A DNA stretch of 36,242 nucleotides, taken from an uncultured Bacteroidales bacterium (lineage in GTDB: Bacteria; Bacteroidota; Bacteroidia; Bacteroidales; UBA932). The notes under the pieces were generated by a model that saw nothing but the letters and a program-made list of their open reading frames with translations, searched no databases and was not told where the DNA came from. Shown here piece after piece: positions 15,694 to 24,303 of the stretch (its first letter is position 1; the number at the start of each line of letters is the position of its first letter). The stretch covers positions 1 to 36,242 of the forward strand of contig CAKUYQ010000027.1 of NCBI GenBank assembly GCA_934717185.1, written 5' to 3'. Made by a program: the position numbers and the translations under genes.

Positions 15694-15701
15694 CAAAGTT
15701 A
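15694..15701 (-). promoter_or_regulatory. -7 promoter box for DUF4296-amidohydrolase
   Basis: Reads TAACTTTG on the minus strand (TAnnTTTG), 32 bases before the DUF4296 ATG. It is arranged divergently with the box at 15713-15720, with only 11 bases between them. Confidence 0.6.
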
Positions 15702-15712
15702 ATTTTTATTAT

Positions 15713-15720
15713 TACTTTTG
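15713..15720 (+). promoter_or_regulatory. -7 promoter box for the deacetylase-purD unit
   Basis: TACTTTTG on the plus strand (TAnnTTTG), 54 bases before the deacetylase ATG at 15775. It forms a compact divergent promoter with the minus-strand box at 15694-15701. Confidence 0.6.
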
Positions 15721-15774
15721 CCAATCTAATTGTTCACTCCATAGCAGGATACGTGTTACATTATCTGTTTGGGC

Positions 15775-16386
15775 ATGAGAATTAAAGTACCAAAATTAAT
15801 TAAGAATATCTATCCGTCTTTTATTTGGGATTTTCCCGACGAAAAAGATGGTGTCTTTCTAACGTTTGACGACGGTCCGAGGCCCGAGGTTACCCCGTGG
15901 GTGTTGGATAAATTGGATGAGTTTGGGGCAAAAGCCACTTTCTTTTGTATAGGAAAAAATGTGGAGCTTTTTCCGGCTCTTTTTGATGAGGTTATAAGGA
16001 GAGGCCACTCTGTTGGCAACCATTCGTACAGTCATGTAAAGGGGTGGGGGATGGAGACAGGCGCCTATCTTAGGGATATAGACACTGCTAACGATATGAT
16101 TAAATCCAACCTGTTCAGACCTCCGTACGCCAGAATAGGGCCCAATCAGGCTAAGATGCTTAGCGAAAGGTACAACATAATAATGTGGAATATACTTAGC
16201 AGGGATTATAACAGAAATTTGTCGGGAAGAAAATGCGCAAAAAATGTAATTCCTTATTTAGAGCCGGGCAGTATAATTGTCTTTCATGACTCAATTAAAT
16301 GCGCAAAGAATTTATGGGTGGCACTTCCAATGGTATTGGAGGCAATAAGAGATAAGGGGCTGGTGTGCAAGAGGATAGAGATGTAG
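15775..16386 (+). CDS. Polysaccharide deacetylase family protein (NodB domain)
   Basis: A 203-aa NodB-fold carbohydrate esterase. ATG 15775 is preferred over the TTG two codons upstream. Motif 1 is TFDDGP (30-35, catalytic and metal aspartates 32 and 33), motif 2 is H83-S-Y-S-H87 in GNHSYSH, motif 3 is RPPY (115-118), and FHDS near 170 is motif 5. Such enzymes remove N-acetyl groups from peptidoglycan or other glycans. There is no signal peptide or membrane anchor, so it may act in the cytoplasm on a precursor or be exported by an unusual route. It is followed by a hexamer repeat and purD. Confidence 0.9.
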   Translation: MRIKVPKLIKNIYPSFIWDFPDEKDGVFLTFDDGPRPEVTPWVLDKLDEFGAKATFFCIGKNVELFPALFDEVIRRGHSVGNHSYSHVKGWGMETGAYLRDIDTANDMIKSNLFRPPYARIGPNQAKMLSERYNIIMWNILSRDYNRNLSGRKCAKNVIPYLEPGSIIVFHDSIKCAKNLWVALPMVLEAIRDKGLVCKRIEM

Positions 16387-16390
16387 TAAA

Positions 16391-16424
16391 TAGCTTTGGC
16401 TTTGGCGTTGGCATTGGCATTGGC
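16391..16424 (+). repeat. GCNTTR hexamer repeat, copy R1
   Basis: TA followed by five tandem GCNTTG hexamers and a partial one (GCTTTG, GCTTTG, GCGTTG, GCATTG, GCATTG, GC). This 34-base stretch is identical to the start of the copy at 27146. It lies between the stop of the deacetylase and purD. Only the third base of each hexamer varies. Confidence 0.85.
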
Positions 16425-16471
16425 TGGTTTTGAAGGTAAAGAGAGTAAACAAAAACTATAAACTCAATATT

Positions 16472-17752
16472 ATGAATGTTTTGATACTTGGTTCCGGCGG
16501 AAGAGAACATGCTCTTGCCTGGAAAATTAAACAGAGCAGCAGTTGCAGCGCTCTTTTCTGTCTTCCCGGAAACCCTGGGACAGCGAAGATAGCGCATAAT
16601 CTTAAAGGCGATTTAAAAGACTTTGAGTCTATAAAGTCTGCTGTTATTGAGAATAATATAGATATGGTTGTGGTTGGGCCGGAAGATCCGCTTGTTAATG
16701 GCCTGCGTGATTTCTTTGCTGCGGATGAAAGATTGTCTACGGTACTTTTTGTAGGACCTTCTGCTGCCGGCGCACAGTTGGAGGGGAGTAAGGATTATGC
16801 TAAGGAGTTTATGTTAAGGCACTCTATTCCAACGGCGGCATACAGAACATTCAATGCGGAGCAGATTAACGAGGGTAAAGAGTTTCTAAAAAGCTTGAGA
16901 CCTCCGTATGTGCTTAAAGCAGATGGCCTTGCCGGTGGAAAAGGTGTTGTGATTCCCAATACTCTTAAGGAGGCCGAAACTGAATTGGAGGAGATGCTTG
17001 GCGGAAAGTTTGGAAAGGCGGGCAACAAGGTTGTGATAGAGGAGTTTTTACAAGGGATAGAGGTCTCTGTATTTGTTCTTACAGATGGTAAGGATTACCT
17101 GATACTACCTCAGGCAAAGGATTACAAGAGAATCTGTGACAACGATACGGGACTTAACACAGGTGGAATGGGGGCTGTTTCTCCTGTCCCTTTTGCAGAT
17201 GAGCTGTTTATGAGCAAGGTTGAGGAGAGGATTATTAAGCCTACTGTTAACGGTTTGAAAGAGGAGAGGGTAGATTATCACGGATTTATCTTCATTGGGC
17301 TTATGAATTGCGGTGGTGACCCGTATGTGATAGAGTACAATGTTAGGATGGGTGATCCGGAGACAGAGGCTGTAATGACAAGGATAGATTCAGACCTCTT
17401 GGAGCACTTGAAGGCTACCGCATTGGGACTACTTAAGAATGAGAAGATAGTTATCTCCAACAAGACTGCACTTACTGTTGTTTGTGTGAGCGGTGGTTAT
17501 CCTCAGCAATTTAAAAAGGGGTATAAGATTACGCTTCCTTCTGATTGTGATGCTGTGATTTTCCATTCGGGCACTGCCATAAAGGATGGTGAGCTTGTTA
17601 CCGGAGGTGGCAGGGTACTCGCAGTTACGGTTAATAGTGATTCTATTGAGTCTGCAAGGGAGACTGTCTACCCTATTGTTGAAAAGATAGATTATACCGA
17701 CAAATTTTACAGAAAAGATATAGGTAAGGATCTGTTGAAATATTTGCAATGA
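16472..17752 (+). CDS. purD: Phosphoribosylamine--glycine ligase
   Basis: A 426-aa GAR synthetase, step two of purine biosynthesis (phosphoribosylamine + glycine + ATP to GAR). The start at 16472 gives the family N-terminus MNVLILGSGGREHALAWK; an upstream TTG at 16430 lies in the repeat-derived leader and is rejected. N-domain GSGGREHAL (7-15) is clear. The ATP-grasp region includes KADGLAGGKGV (149-159), EEFLQGIEVSVF, and NVRMGDPETEAV; the C-terminal domain has GGRVLAVT. Its stop overlaps the start of the following membrane protein as ATGA. Confidence 0.97.
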   Translation: MNVLILGSGGREHALAWKIKQSSSCSALFCLPGNPGTAKIAHNLKGDLKDFESIKSAVIENNIDMVVVGPEDPLVNGLRDFFAADERLSTVLFVGPSAAGAQLEGSKDYAKEFMLRHSIPTAAYRTFNAEQINEGKEFLKSLRPPYVLKADGLAGGKGVVIPNTLKEAETELEEMLGGKFGKAGNKVVIEEFLQGIEVSVFVLTDGKDYLILPQAKDYKRICDNDTGLNTGGMGAVSPVPFADELFMSKVEERIIKPTVNGLKEERVDYHGFIFIGLMNCGGDPYVIEYNVRMGDPETEAVMTRIDSDLLEHLKATALGLLKNEKIVISNKTALTVVCVSGGYPQQFKKGYKITLPSDCDAVIFHSGTAIKDGELVTGGGRVLAVTVNSDSIESARETVYPIVEKIDYTDKFYRKDIGKDLLKYLQ

Positions 17753-18705
17753 TGAATTTCTGGAGAATAATTGCGTGGATGGTGCTGATCTTTTTGGTTG
17801 GCACCGCATTTTATCTGTTCCCTGCAGAGACAATCTCGCTTGATTCTCCATTAACGAGAGGGTGGTTGGATTTAGATACAGATACGGCATACGGGCATCT
17901 GATTCTGGCCGGATTGGGCGCGGTATCCGTTGTCGCGTTGGTTGTGTCTGTCTATTATACTTCAATGAGACATTTTGTACACTCCTCAGACTCAGGTAAT
18001 TTGCTAATAATATTCCTGTTGCTTCTTTTTTCAAACCCATCCACAATCTTTTTTTCACCGGTCTGTCTCTCTGCCATCTGTCTTATTTGGGCGCAAGAGG
18101 CACTTCTTGCAGAGAAAAAGTTCTTGGGTTCTATGCTAATATCTTTGTCGTCTCTGTTTTATGCCCCTCTTGTATGGTTTATCCCGCTCTCGTTTCTCTT
18201 TTTAATATTCGTCTCAACAGATTTTCTTAAAAACCTTATTATAGTGCTTAGCGGATTGCTTCTGCCTCTGCTTTATATTGGGGCTTTCAGGTTCCTTCTG
18301 TTTGATGATGCAACATATTATATTGAGGATTTTTATAATATCGCTACTAATATATCGTTATCACTAAGGTCTGTGGGATTTCCGCAACTTTTTGAGATCA
18401 TCTGTTTTGTTATTATTGCGCTCGTTACGGTTTCATACCTTCTTAAGGTGCTTAACAGACTTAAAATAAGCTTGAGGGATGCAATTACATCAAGAATACT
18501 CTTTTTGTCGGCTCTCTCAGCCATCTTCTTCCTTTTCTCCTCTGCAACCTCGCAACCGTTAGTGGTTCTTATAGCCGCACCTCTTGCCTTCCTTTATTCG
18601 TACAGGTTTGCCAATCTTGAGAACACAGGCAGAAAAAGCAGATATATAGAGGTGGTCCTTATTTTGAGTGCTTTGGTTATTACCCGTTTGTCTTATTTTG
18701 TATAA
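17749..18705 (+). CDS. Integral membrane protein of unknown function
   Basis: A 318-aa very hydrophobic protein with about eight predicted membrane helices (for example IIAWMVLIFLVGTAFYLFP at 6-24, LILAGLGAVSVVALVVSVYY, LLIIFLLLLFS, LIIVLSGLLLPLLYIGAF, and a last helix near the C-terminus). No conserved catalytic motif is seen and the family is not recognised. Its ATG overlaps the purD stop (ATGATG), so it is translationally coupled to purD. That fixes co-expression but does not prove a purine role. It ends with a hairpin shared with the convergent aminotransferase. Confidence 0.8.
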   Translation: MMNFWRIIAWMVLIFLVGTAFYLFPAETISLDSPLTRGWLDLDTDTAYGHLILAGLGAVSVVALVVSVYYTSMRHFVHSSDSGNLLIIFLLLLFSNPSTIFFSPVCLSAICLIWAQEALLAEKKFLGSMLISLSSLFYAPLVWFIPLSFLFLIFVSTDFLKNLIIVLSGLLLPLLYIGAFRFLLFDDATYYIEDFYNIATNISLSLRSVGFPQLFEIICFVIIALVTVSYLLKVLNRLKISLRDAITSRILFLSALSAIFFLFSSATSQPLVVLIAAPLAFLYSYRFANLENTGRKSRYIEVVLILSALVITRLSYFV

Positions 18706-18707
18706 AG

Positions 18708-18735
18708 AAGAGGGCGGACTTTCGTCCACCCTCTT
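18708..18735. terminator. Hairpin between convergent membrane-protein and aminotransferase genes
   Basis: A 12-bp stem with one mismatch, AAGAGGGCGGAC (18708-18719) with GTCCACCCTCTT (18724-18735), and a 4-base loop (TTTC). It lies 3 bases past the plus-strand stop and about 56 bases past the minus-strand stop. No strong T-run is present. Confidence 0.75.
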
Positions 18736-18791
18736 GTTGTTATCTGTAGGAATTTTATAAAAAGTTAACAGTTGTCTTTTTTAGAAAATTC

Positions 18792-19991
18792 TTAGTTAGT
18801 TCTTCCGGGATACACCTTAAGAGCCTCCTCAAGGCACTTGATGGCATTCTTAAGATCCTCCTCCTTTAGCACGTATGCTATACGTACCTCATTCATTCCT
18901 CTGCCTTTTGTAGCATAGAAACCTGCAGCAGGAGCAACCATTACTGTCTGCCCTTTATACTCAAAATGCTCAAGCATCCACTGTGCAAACTTGTCTGCAT
19001 CATCAACAGGTAGTTTTGCTATGGTGTAGAATGCACCCATTGGCATAGGTGAATATACTCCGGGGATCTTGTTAAGGCCTTCTACAAGAATATTTCTTCT
19101 CTTGATATACTCGTCTTTTACAGCTTTAAAGTATGAAGCAGGTGTCTTAAGCGCGCCCTCTGCAGCAACCTGTCCGTAAGTGGATGCGCAAAGTCTTGCC
19201 TGTGCATATTTCATTACAGCTGCCATAACCTCTTTGTTCTTGGATACAATTGCTCCTATTCTGGCACCGCAAAGGCTGTATCTCTTAGATACTGAGTCTA
19301 ACAATATAACATTCTGCTCAAGGCCGGGAATATGCATGCATGAGTAGTGAGGCTCGTCTGTGTAGCAGAACTCTCTGTAAACCTCGTCTGAATAGATGAA
19401 CAGATTGTGTTTCTTTGCAATTTCGCCCAATTTGTTGATAGCCTCTTTTGTGTACAATGTTCCTGTTGGGTTACCGGGGTTGCAGATAAGGATACCTTTT
19501 GTTTTAGGGGTTATATGTTTCTCGAACTCCTCCATTGCAGGTAGTTTAAAGCCATCCTCAATAGATGTTGAGATAGGAACAAGCTTAACGTCGTTCTGAA
19601 GTGCAAATGAGTTGTAGTTTGTGTAGAAAGGCTCCATTACAATAACCTCGTCATCTGGGTTACATGTAACTGCAAGTGCTAATTGAACAGCCTCTGTACC
19701 GCTGGCTGTAACAATAATCTCCTGTGGAGTAAGGTTGATTCCAATACCTTTGTAATACTCTACAAGACCCTTTCTGTAAGACTCTTCTCCTGCTGAGTTT
19801 GTATATGCGATAACCTTTAGGTCGCAGTTCTTAACTGCATCCAAAGCCTCTTTTGGAGACTCGATATCCGGCTGGCCTATGTTCAGGTGGTATACTTTTA
19901 CACCTCTTTTCTTTGCAGCCTCTGCGTATGGAACCAATTTTCTGATTGGTGAAGAGGGCATTGCCTCTGCTTTTTTTGATAATGTTAGCAT
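18792..19991 (-). CDS. PLP-dependent aminotransferase, class I/II (aspartate aminotransferase-like)
   Basis: A 399-aa fold-type I aminotransferase. PLP-site motifs: SGTEA (98-102, phosphate contact), NPGNPTG (171-177), SDEVYRE (201-207), and the Schiff-base lysine K236 in SVSKRYSLCGARIG; an R-I-A-Y motif near 378 holds the substrate-carboxylate arginine. It belongs to the aspartate/aromatic (I-gamma) type, and the donor and acceptor cannot be fixed from sequence. The upstream region on this strand is the repeat-rich gap 19992-20333. A possible -7 box there (20092-20099, TAATTTTG on the minus strand) would place a hexamer repeat in its 5' leader. Confidence 0.92.
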   Translation of the reverse strand: MLTLSKKAEAMPSSPIRKLVPYAEAAKKRGVKVYHLNIGQPDIESPKEALDAVKNCDLKVIAYTNSAGEESYRKGLVEYYKGIGINLTPQEIIVTASGTEAVQLALAVTCNPDDEVIVMEPFYTNYNSFALQNDVKLVPISTSIEDGFKLPAMEEFEKHITPKTKGILICNPGNPTGTLYTKEAINKLGEIAKKHNLFIYSDEVYREFCYTDEPHYSCMHIPGLEQNVILLDSVSKRYSLCGARIGAIVSKNKEVMAAVMKYAQARLCASTYGQVAAEGALKTPASYFKAVKDEYIKRRNILVEGLNKIPGVYSPMPMGAFYTIAKLPVDDADKFAQWMLEHFEYKGQTVMVAPAAGFYATKGRGMNEVRIAYVLKEEDLKNAIKCLEEALKVYPGRTN

Positions 19992-20048
19992 TTTTAAATC
20001 TTTTTAATGTATTACTTCTATATAACTTTTATGTATTACTCATAATAT

Positions 20049-20132
20049 TAGCGTTAGCGTTGGCATTGGCGTTAGCTTTGGCGTTGGCTATCAAAATTAA
20101 ATAAACTAAAGCTAAGGCCAAAGCTAAAGCTG
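20049..20132. repeat. GCNTTR hexamer repeat, inverted pair R2/R2'
   Basis: The left arm 20049-20089 is TA plus six hexamers (GCGTTA, GCGTTG, GCATTG, GCGTTA, GCTTTG, GCGTTG). The right arm 20106-20132 is the same family reversed; on the minus strand it reads GCTTTA, GCTTTG, GCCTTA, GCTTTA. The arms can pair over more than 20 bases with mismatches mainly at the variable third base. The loop is about 16 bases. Confidence 0.8.
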
Positions 20133-20140
20133 GTAAACTA

Positions 20141-20179
20141 ACTATAAACAATAAACTTAATTAGCTAAAGCCAAATAAA
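20141..20179. repeat. 39-bp intergenic direct repeat, copy 1
   Basis: Reads ACTATAAACAATAAACTTAA, then TTAGCTAAAGCC and AATAAA. It recurs with a few changes at 20290-20327. Shorter ACTATAAAC units are scattered between the copies. No ORF spans the region. Confidence 0.7.
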
Positions 20180-20289
20180 AGTTAATAGTTGAAAGTGTAT
20201 AGTTTATAGATAGTTTTAAAGTTAACAGAGGTAAAGTTAAAAGTTAAAATCTTATATCTTAAAACTATAAACTAATAAACTGACTATAA

Positions 20290-20327
20290 ACTATAAACCA
20301 TAAACTTAATCAGCTAAAGCAGATAAA
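20290..20327. repeat. 38-bp intergenic direct repeat, copy 2
   Basis: Reads ACTATAAACCATAAACTTAA, then TCAGCTAAAGC and AGATAAA, matching 20141-20179 apart from about four differences. Together with the hexamer arms it makes the whole 19992-20333 gap repeat-derived; no gene is seen there. Confidence 0.7.
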
Positions 20328-20333
20328 TTGCCT

Positions 20334-21833
20334 CTATTTAGTAAGCTCCCACAAGAATTTCTCTATGTTGGGCTGCATCTTGGAGGTTGGAACGGAATAG
20401 TTGTTTACAAGTATTGCAAAACGAACCATCCCGTGGCTCTTGCTCTCTACGTAGCCTGCGTAGCACCTTACACCTGTAAGTGAACCGCTTTTGGCATGAA
20501 TACGTCCTTTATCTTTTGTGTATTTACTATCCTTAAGGACATTTTTTAGTGTGCCGGGGCCACCGGGGTATGGGAATGAGGCAAGATACTCTTTAAAGTT
20601 TTCGTTTTTCTGCATAAATGCGTAAAAACGGGTGAAAAATTCTGCTGAAACAAAGTTTCTTCTTGCCAATCCGCTTCCATCAGCCTGGTTAAAGCCGTCA
20701 ACATCTACACCCTGCTCTTTTAAATACTCTTTGAGAGCACGTGCAGAGGCACTTATACTGCTTTTACCTGTCAGCTTTTTGCCAACAGTTTTAAGAAATG
20801 TCTCTGCGTAGAAGTTATTGCTTATCCTGTTGGTTACATTTATTATATTAATGAGTTTTGGAGAGTATACTGTTGATATTGTATCTGCTCCAACTGCATA
20901 ATCTGCCGGCATATCGACTATATCCTTTACAACAGCCTCTGCAGATGTGGAACTTCCGTTTACAGATCCGGGGGCAACAACCTCAATGCCGTTTGCCTGC
21001 AGGTATTTGAGATATTCTGCCGCAGCACTCAAGTGAGGGAATTTATTTGCCCATGTGTGCTCTACACTCTTTTCGTCTACGCCAAGGTACCCCTCCACTC
21101 TCGAAACCTTAAGCATATCGGATGGGTAGTAGTATACCTCATCTCCGGATTCGGCAGGGCCTGTAACAGCTTCATTCAATATCTGCTGCCCGGGCAGTTG
21201 TGGGTAGACAACCTCTATTGATATGCCGTCATTCTCTTTACATCCGGGGGCGGTTCTTATTATTTGTGTGTTCTCCATAAAAGGCAGTCCGCTGGCTGCA
21301 CAGCCGTAGTCCCATCCAAGGTTACCCCAGTCCCAATTGTCGGGAATAGCCTCACGAGTAAAAAATGAATCGTCAGCGACAATATTGCCCACAATTTTTG
21401 TAATACCTTTGGCCTTAAGGGCTTCTGTCCAAACAACAAAGAGGGAGTCTACGTTATAGGCAACCGTATCTCTTGAACCGAAAGTTGGGTCTCCTCCGCC
21501 AATAACTGTAAGATTACCGTACAAAATGTTGTTTTTTACCGGTCCGTTGATAGAGATACTTGTCTCATATCTGAAATCGGGACCAAGAATTGAAAGAGCT
21601 GTACCTGTGGTAATTGTCTTCATTGTAGAGGCTGTAAGCAGTGGGAAATGGCTGTTCCAGCCTGCAATCTTCTTACCGTTGTTGTCAACAGCGTAGATGC
21701 CTACAACTGCACTCTTGAACAGAGGATCTTTCTTTAGTACATTGTCAATGAAATGTTGCGCAGGTTGTGCGCACACGGCGAGGCTGCAAAGAGCAAGGGC
21801 AGCACTCAAAATGATTTTTTTGAGGTTAGTCAT
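20334..21833 (-). CDS. dacB: D-alanyl-D-alanine carboxypeptidase/endopeptidase (PBP4, peptidase S13)
   Basis: A 499-aa secreted penicillin-binding protein that trims peptidoglycan peptides or cleaves cross-links in the periplasm. A signal peptide is present (KKIILSAALALCSLAVCAQP, cleavage near 22-23). The three S13 motifs are visible: S69-T-M-K72, SNN in RISNNFYAE, and KSG in HAKSGSLTG. The large insertion between motifs 1 and 2 is typical of class C PBP4. Promoter box at 21854-21861. The stop is TAG next to the repeat-rich gap. Confidence 0.95.
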   Translation of the reverse strand: MTNLKKIILSAALALCSLAVCAQPAQHFIDNVLKKDPLFKSAVVGIYAVDNNGKKIAGWNSHFPLLTASTMKTITTGTALSILGPDFRYETSISINGPVKNNILYGNLTVIGGGDPTFGSRDTVAYNVDSLFVVWTEALKAKGITKIVGNIVADDSFFTREAIPDNWDWGNLGWDYGCAASGLPFMENTQIIRTAPGCKENDGISIEVVYPQLPGQQILNEAVTGPAESGDEVYYYPSDMLKVSRVEGYLGVDEKSVEHTWANKFPHLSAAAEYLKYLQANGIEVVAPGSVNGSSTSAEAVVKDIVDMPADYAVGADTISTVYSPKLINIINVTNRISNNFYAETFLKTVGKKLTGKSSISASARALKEYLKEQGVDVDGFNQADGSGLARRNFVSAEFFTRFYAFMQKNENFKEYLASFPYPGGPGTLKNVLKDSKYTKDKGRIHAKSGSLTGVRCYAGYVESKSHGMVRFAILVNNYSVPTSKMQPNIEKFLWELTK

Positions 21834-21853
21834 GAATAATTTTTTTGGTTGCG

Positions 21854-21861
21854 CAAATATA
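21854..21861 (-). promoter_or_regulatory. -7 promoter box for dacB
   Basis: Reads TATATTTG on the minus strand (TAnnTTTG), 20 bases before the dacB ATG. Confidence 0.6.
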
Positions 21862-21962
21862 CAAATTATATGTATTGATTGTTTAGTGTGTTTTTTTTAT
21901 TAAAAAACTGTTAAATTTAGCCATATATACCCTAATTTGCAGTATTTTTTTCAAAAATTAGA

Positions 21963-21970
21963 TAATTTTG
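21963..21970 (+). promoter_or_regulatory. -7 promoter box for the type III glutamine synthetase gene
   Basis: TAATTTTG (TAnnTTTG) lies 98 bases before the preferred ATG at 22069. A TTTG at 21936-21939, 23 bases upstream, could be the -33 element. The leader of about 90 bases is very T-rich. Confidence 0.55.
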
Positions 21971-22068
21971 TGCCATTAAACGGTGGAATAAGCACTAATT
22001 TTCTGTAAAAATATATTTTTTGATGTTTTTTTTACAGAAAGTTTTTAAACCTAATGCAAAATTTAATT

Positions 22069-24267
22069 ATGAGTAACTCAAGATTAAAGGCTCTCGAAGA
22101 GCTGGATAATAGAACAAGTGAACGGTTCTACAGGGAGAATAGACCTGTTTCGGAATATTTTGGTGTCAATGTGTTCGACCTGCCTAAAATGAAATGTTAT
22201 CTTTCGGCAGAGGCGTATCAAGCTGTTGAGGATGCAATAAATCATGGCATTAAGATAGACAGAACAATGGCAGACCAGATTGCGGCAGGAATGAGAGGTT
22301 GGGCGGTAAAGATGGGAGCTACTCATTATACTCACTGGTTCCATCCACTTACAGATGCCACGGCAGAAAAGCACGAGGCGTTTATAGATTATATGAAGGG
22401 TGGCGGAGCTTTTGAAAACTTTAAAGGAAGTGCCCTTATCCAGCAGGAGCCGGATGCTTCCAGCTTTCCAAACGGAGGTCTGAGAAATACATTTGAGGCA
22501 AGGGGATATACGGCATGGGATCCAAGTTCGCCCGCTTTTATAATAGATGAAACGCTCTGTATACCAACGGTATTCGTTGCATATACCGGAGAGGCGTTAG
22601 ACCAGAAGACACCGCACCTTAAATCTATAGATGCAGTTAATAAGGCGGCAGTTGCAATATGCAAAATGTTCGACAAAAATGTTACTCGGGTAAATACCAT
22701 GCTTGGTATAGAGCAGGAGTACTTTTTGGTAGACGAGGCCTTCTTTAGGGCAAGGCCCGATCTTATGATCTGTAACAAAACACTTTTGGGGCATACGGCG
22801 GCAAAGGACCAACAGTTGGAGGATCACTATTTTGGAGCTATCCCGGATAGAGTTGTCTCATTTATGAAAGATTTTGAGACAGAGGCATATAAGCTTGGCG
22901 TAATGCTAAAGACCCGCCATAACGAAGTTGCCCCCAATCAATATGAATTCGCTCCTGTGTACGGTGAGGCTAATATATCATCTGATCAGAACCTTATGAT
23001 GATGATCATAATGAAGAAGATAGCCAAAAAGCATAAATTGGAGGTTATTTTCCATGAGAAGCCGTTTGCAGGCGTTAACGGCTCCGGCAAACACTGCAAC
23101 TGGAGTATGGTAACCAATACCGGAGTCAACCTGCTTTCGCCGGGGAAGACCCCAAGGACCAACCTTCAGTTTTTAAGTTTCTTTTCATCTGTAATGAGAG
23201 GTGTATATGAACATAATCATCTGCTTATGAGTAGTATAGCCTCGCTTAACAATAGCTACAGGCTTGGAGGGTCTGAGGCACCGCCTGCAATCATGAGTAT
23301 CTTTATAGGTGAGACACTTACAAGATTGGTAGAGTCTATAGAAAATCTGTCTGACCGTAACCTTACCAGCGTATCGGACAAAGAGGTTAAGGTGCGCTCA
23401 AAGATGCATATTGTAAATCAGATACCTGAGATTCTTCCCGACAACACAGATCGTAACCGAACCTCACCGTTTGCCTTTACCGGAAACAGGTTTGAGTTTA
23501 GAGCGGTGGGCTCGTCATGTAATGTTGCATCATCCATTTTTATTCTTAATACGGTTGTAGCGGAACAGTTGGAGCGATTCAAGCAGATGGTAGACAAGAA
23601 TATGGAGGATGGAATGAGCCAGGATAAAGCCATGATGAAGGTTATCCGCCAGTTCCTTAGAGAGAGCAAGAATATAAGGTTTGAGGGTAACGGCTACAGT
23701 GAAGAGTGGCAGAAAGAGGCGGCAGCAAGAGGTCTTAAAGGGATAAAGAATCCTGTTGAGGCATTCAAGGAGTATATAAACAAGGATACCATAAAGATGT
23801 TTGAGGCTCAGAATGTGCTTACTGCCAGAGAGGCAGAGGCCCGGTATGAGGTGCTCAACGAGATTTTTGTAAAGAAGCTGCAGATAGAGGCTCGTGTACT
23901 TGGAGACTTAACGGTAAACCACATTATTCCAACGGCCATACGCTTCCAGAACTCGCTCATTAATAATGTTCACGGTATTAAGGAGTTGTTTCCCGACGAT
24001 TACCAGCAGATGTGTACCACTCAATTAAAGTTGCTAAAGAAAATTTCGCGGTACATTAACGAACTCCAGACCTTGGTACACGACATGATAGATGCTAGGA
24101 AAGTTGCCAATGTAATTACGGATATTCCCCAAAAAGCGGCAACCTACTACGATACAGTATATCCTTTCATGGACAAGATTAGGGTTATAGCAGACAAGTT
24201 GGAGATGGTTGTGGATGACGAGCTGTGGCCTTTGCCAAAGTATAGGGAGATGCTGTTTTTGAGATAA
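22069..24267 (+). CDS. glnN: Type III glutamine synthetase
   Basis: A 732-aa GSIII that makes glutamine from glutamate, ammonia and ATP; its length matches the family (about 730 aa against about 450 for GSI). The start at 22069 gives MSNSRLKALEEL, like known Bacteroides GSIII N-termini; an in-frame ATG at 22054 would add five residues. Diagnostic stretches: GMRGWAVKMGATHYTHWFHP (a GSIII signature), IEQEYFLVDE, RHNEVAPNQYEFAPVYGE, NGSGKHCNWS (about 335-345, glutamate/ATP site), and NRFEFRAVGSS. Monocistronic by layout: own promoter upstream and strong terminator at 24304-24356. In Bacteroidetes GSIII is usually nitrogen-regulated, but no operator is recognised here. Confidence 0.97.
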   Translation: MSNSRLKALEELDNRTSERFYRENRPVSEYFGVNVFDLPKMKCYLSAEAYQAVEDAINHGIKIDRTMADQIAAGMRGWAVKMGATHYTHWFHPLTDATAEKHEAFIDYMKGGGAFENFKGSALIQQEPDASSFPNGGLRNTFEARGYTAWDPSSPAFIIDETLCIPTVFVAYTGEALDQKTPHLKSIDAVNKAAVAICKMFDKNVTRVNTMLGIEQEYFLVDEAFFRARPDLMICNKTLLGHTAAKDQQLEDHYFGAIPDRVVSFMKDFETEAYKLGVMLKTRHNEVAPNQYEFAPVYGEANISSDQNLMMMIIMKKIAKKHKLEVIFHEKPFAGVNGSGKHCNWSMVTNTGVNLLSPGKTPRTNLQFLSFFSSVMRGVYEHNHLLMSSIASLNNSYRLGGSEAPPAIMSIFIGETLTRLVESIENLSDRNLTSVSDKEVKVRSKMHIVNQIPEILPDNTDRNRTSPFAFTGNRFEFRAVGSSCNVASSIFILNTVVAEQLERFKQMVDKNMEDGMSQDKAMMKVIRQFLRESKNIRFEGNGYSEEWQKEAAARGLKGIKNPVEAFKEYINKDTIKMFEAQNVLTAREAEARYEVLNEIFVKKLQIEARVLGDLTVNHIIPTAIRFQNSLINNVHGIKELFPDDYQQMCTTQLKLLKKISRYINELQTLVHDMIDARKVANVITDIPQKAATYYDTVYPFMDKIRVIADKLEMVVDDELWPLPKYREMLFLR

Positions 24268-24303
24268 TAACAATTGGAACGTTAGTAGTTCATATAGTTT
24301 TTT

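Noticed and set aside
16393..16425. Ala-Leu repeats as a coding tail
   Set aside because: Two stop codons precede the stretch in the deacetylase frame. At the copy near 27147 the upstream gene frame reads Leu/Arg/His-Trp instead, so no frame is conserved.
17429..18058. Minus-strand ORF of 209 aa across the purD/membrane-protein junction
   Set aside because: Antisense shadow; purD and the membrane protein are both well supported and coupled on the plus strand.
20049..20327. CRISPR array
   Set aside because: The repeats are short, degenerate tandem hexamers and two imperfect 38-bp copies, without regular spacers or cas genes.
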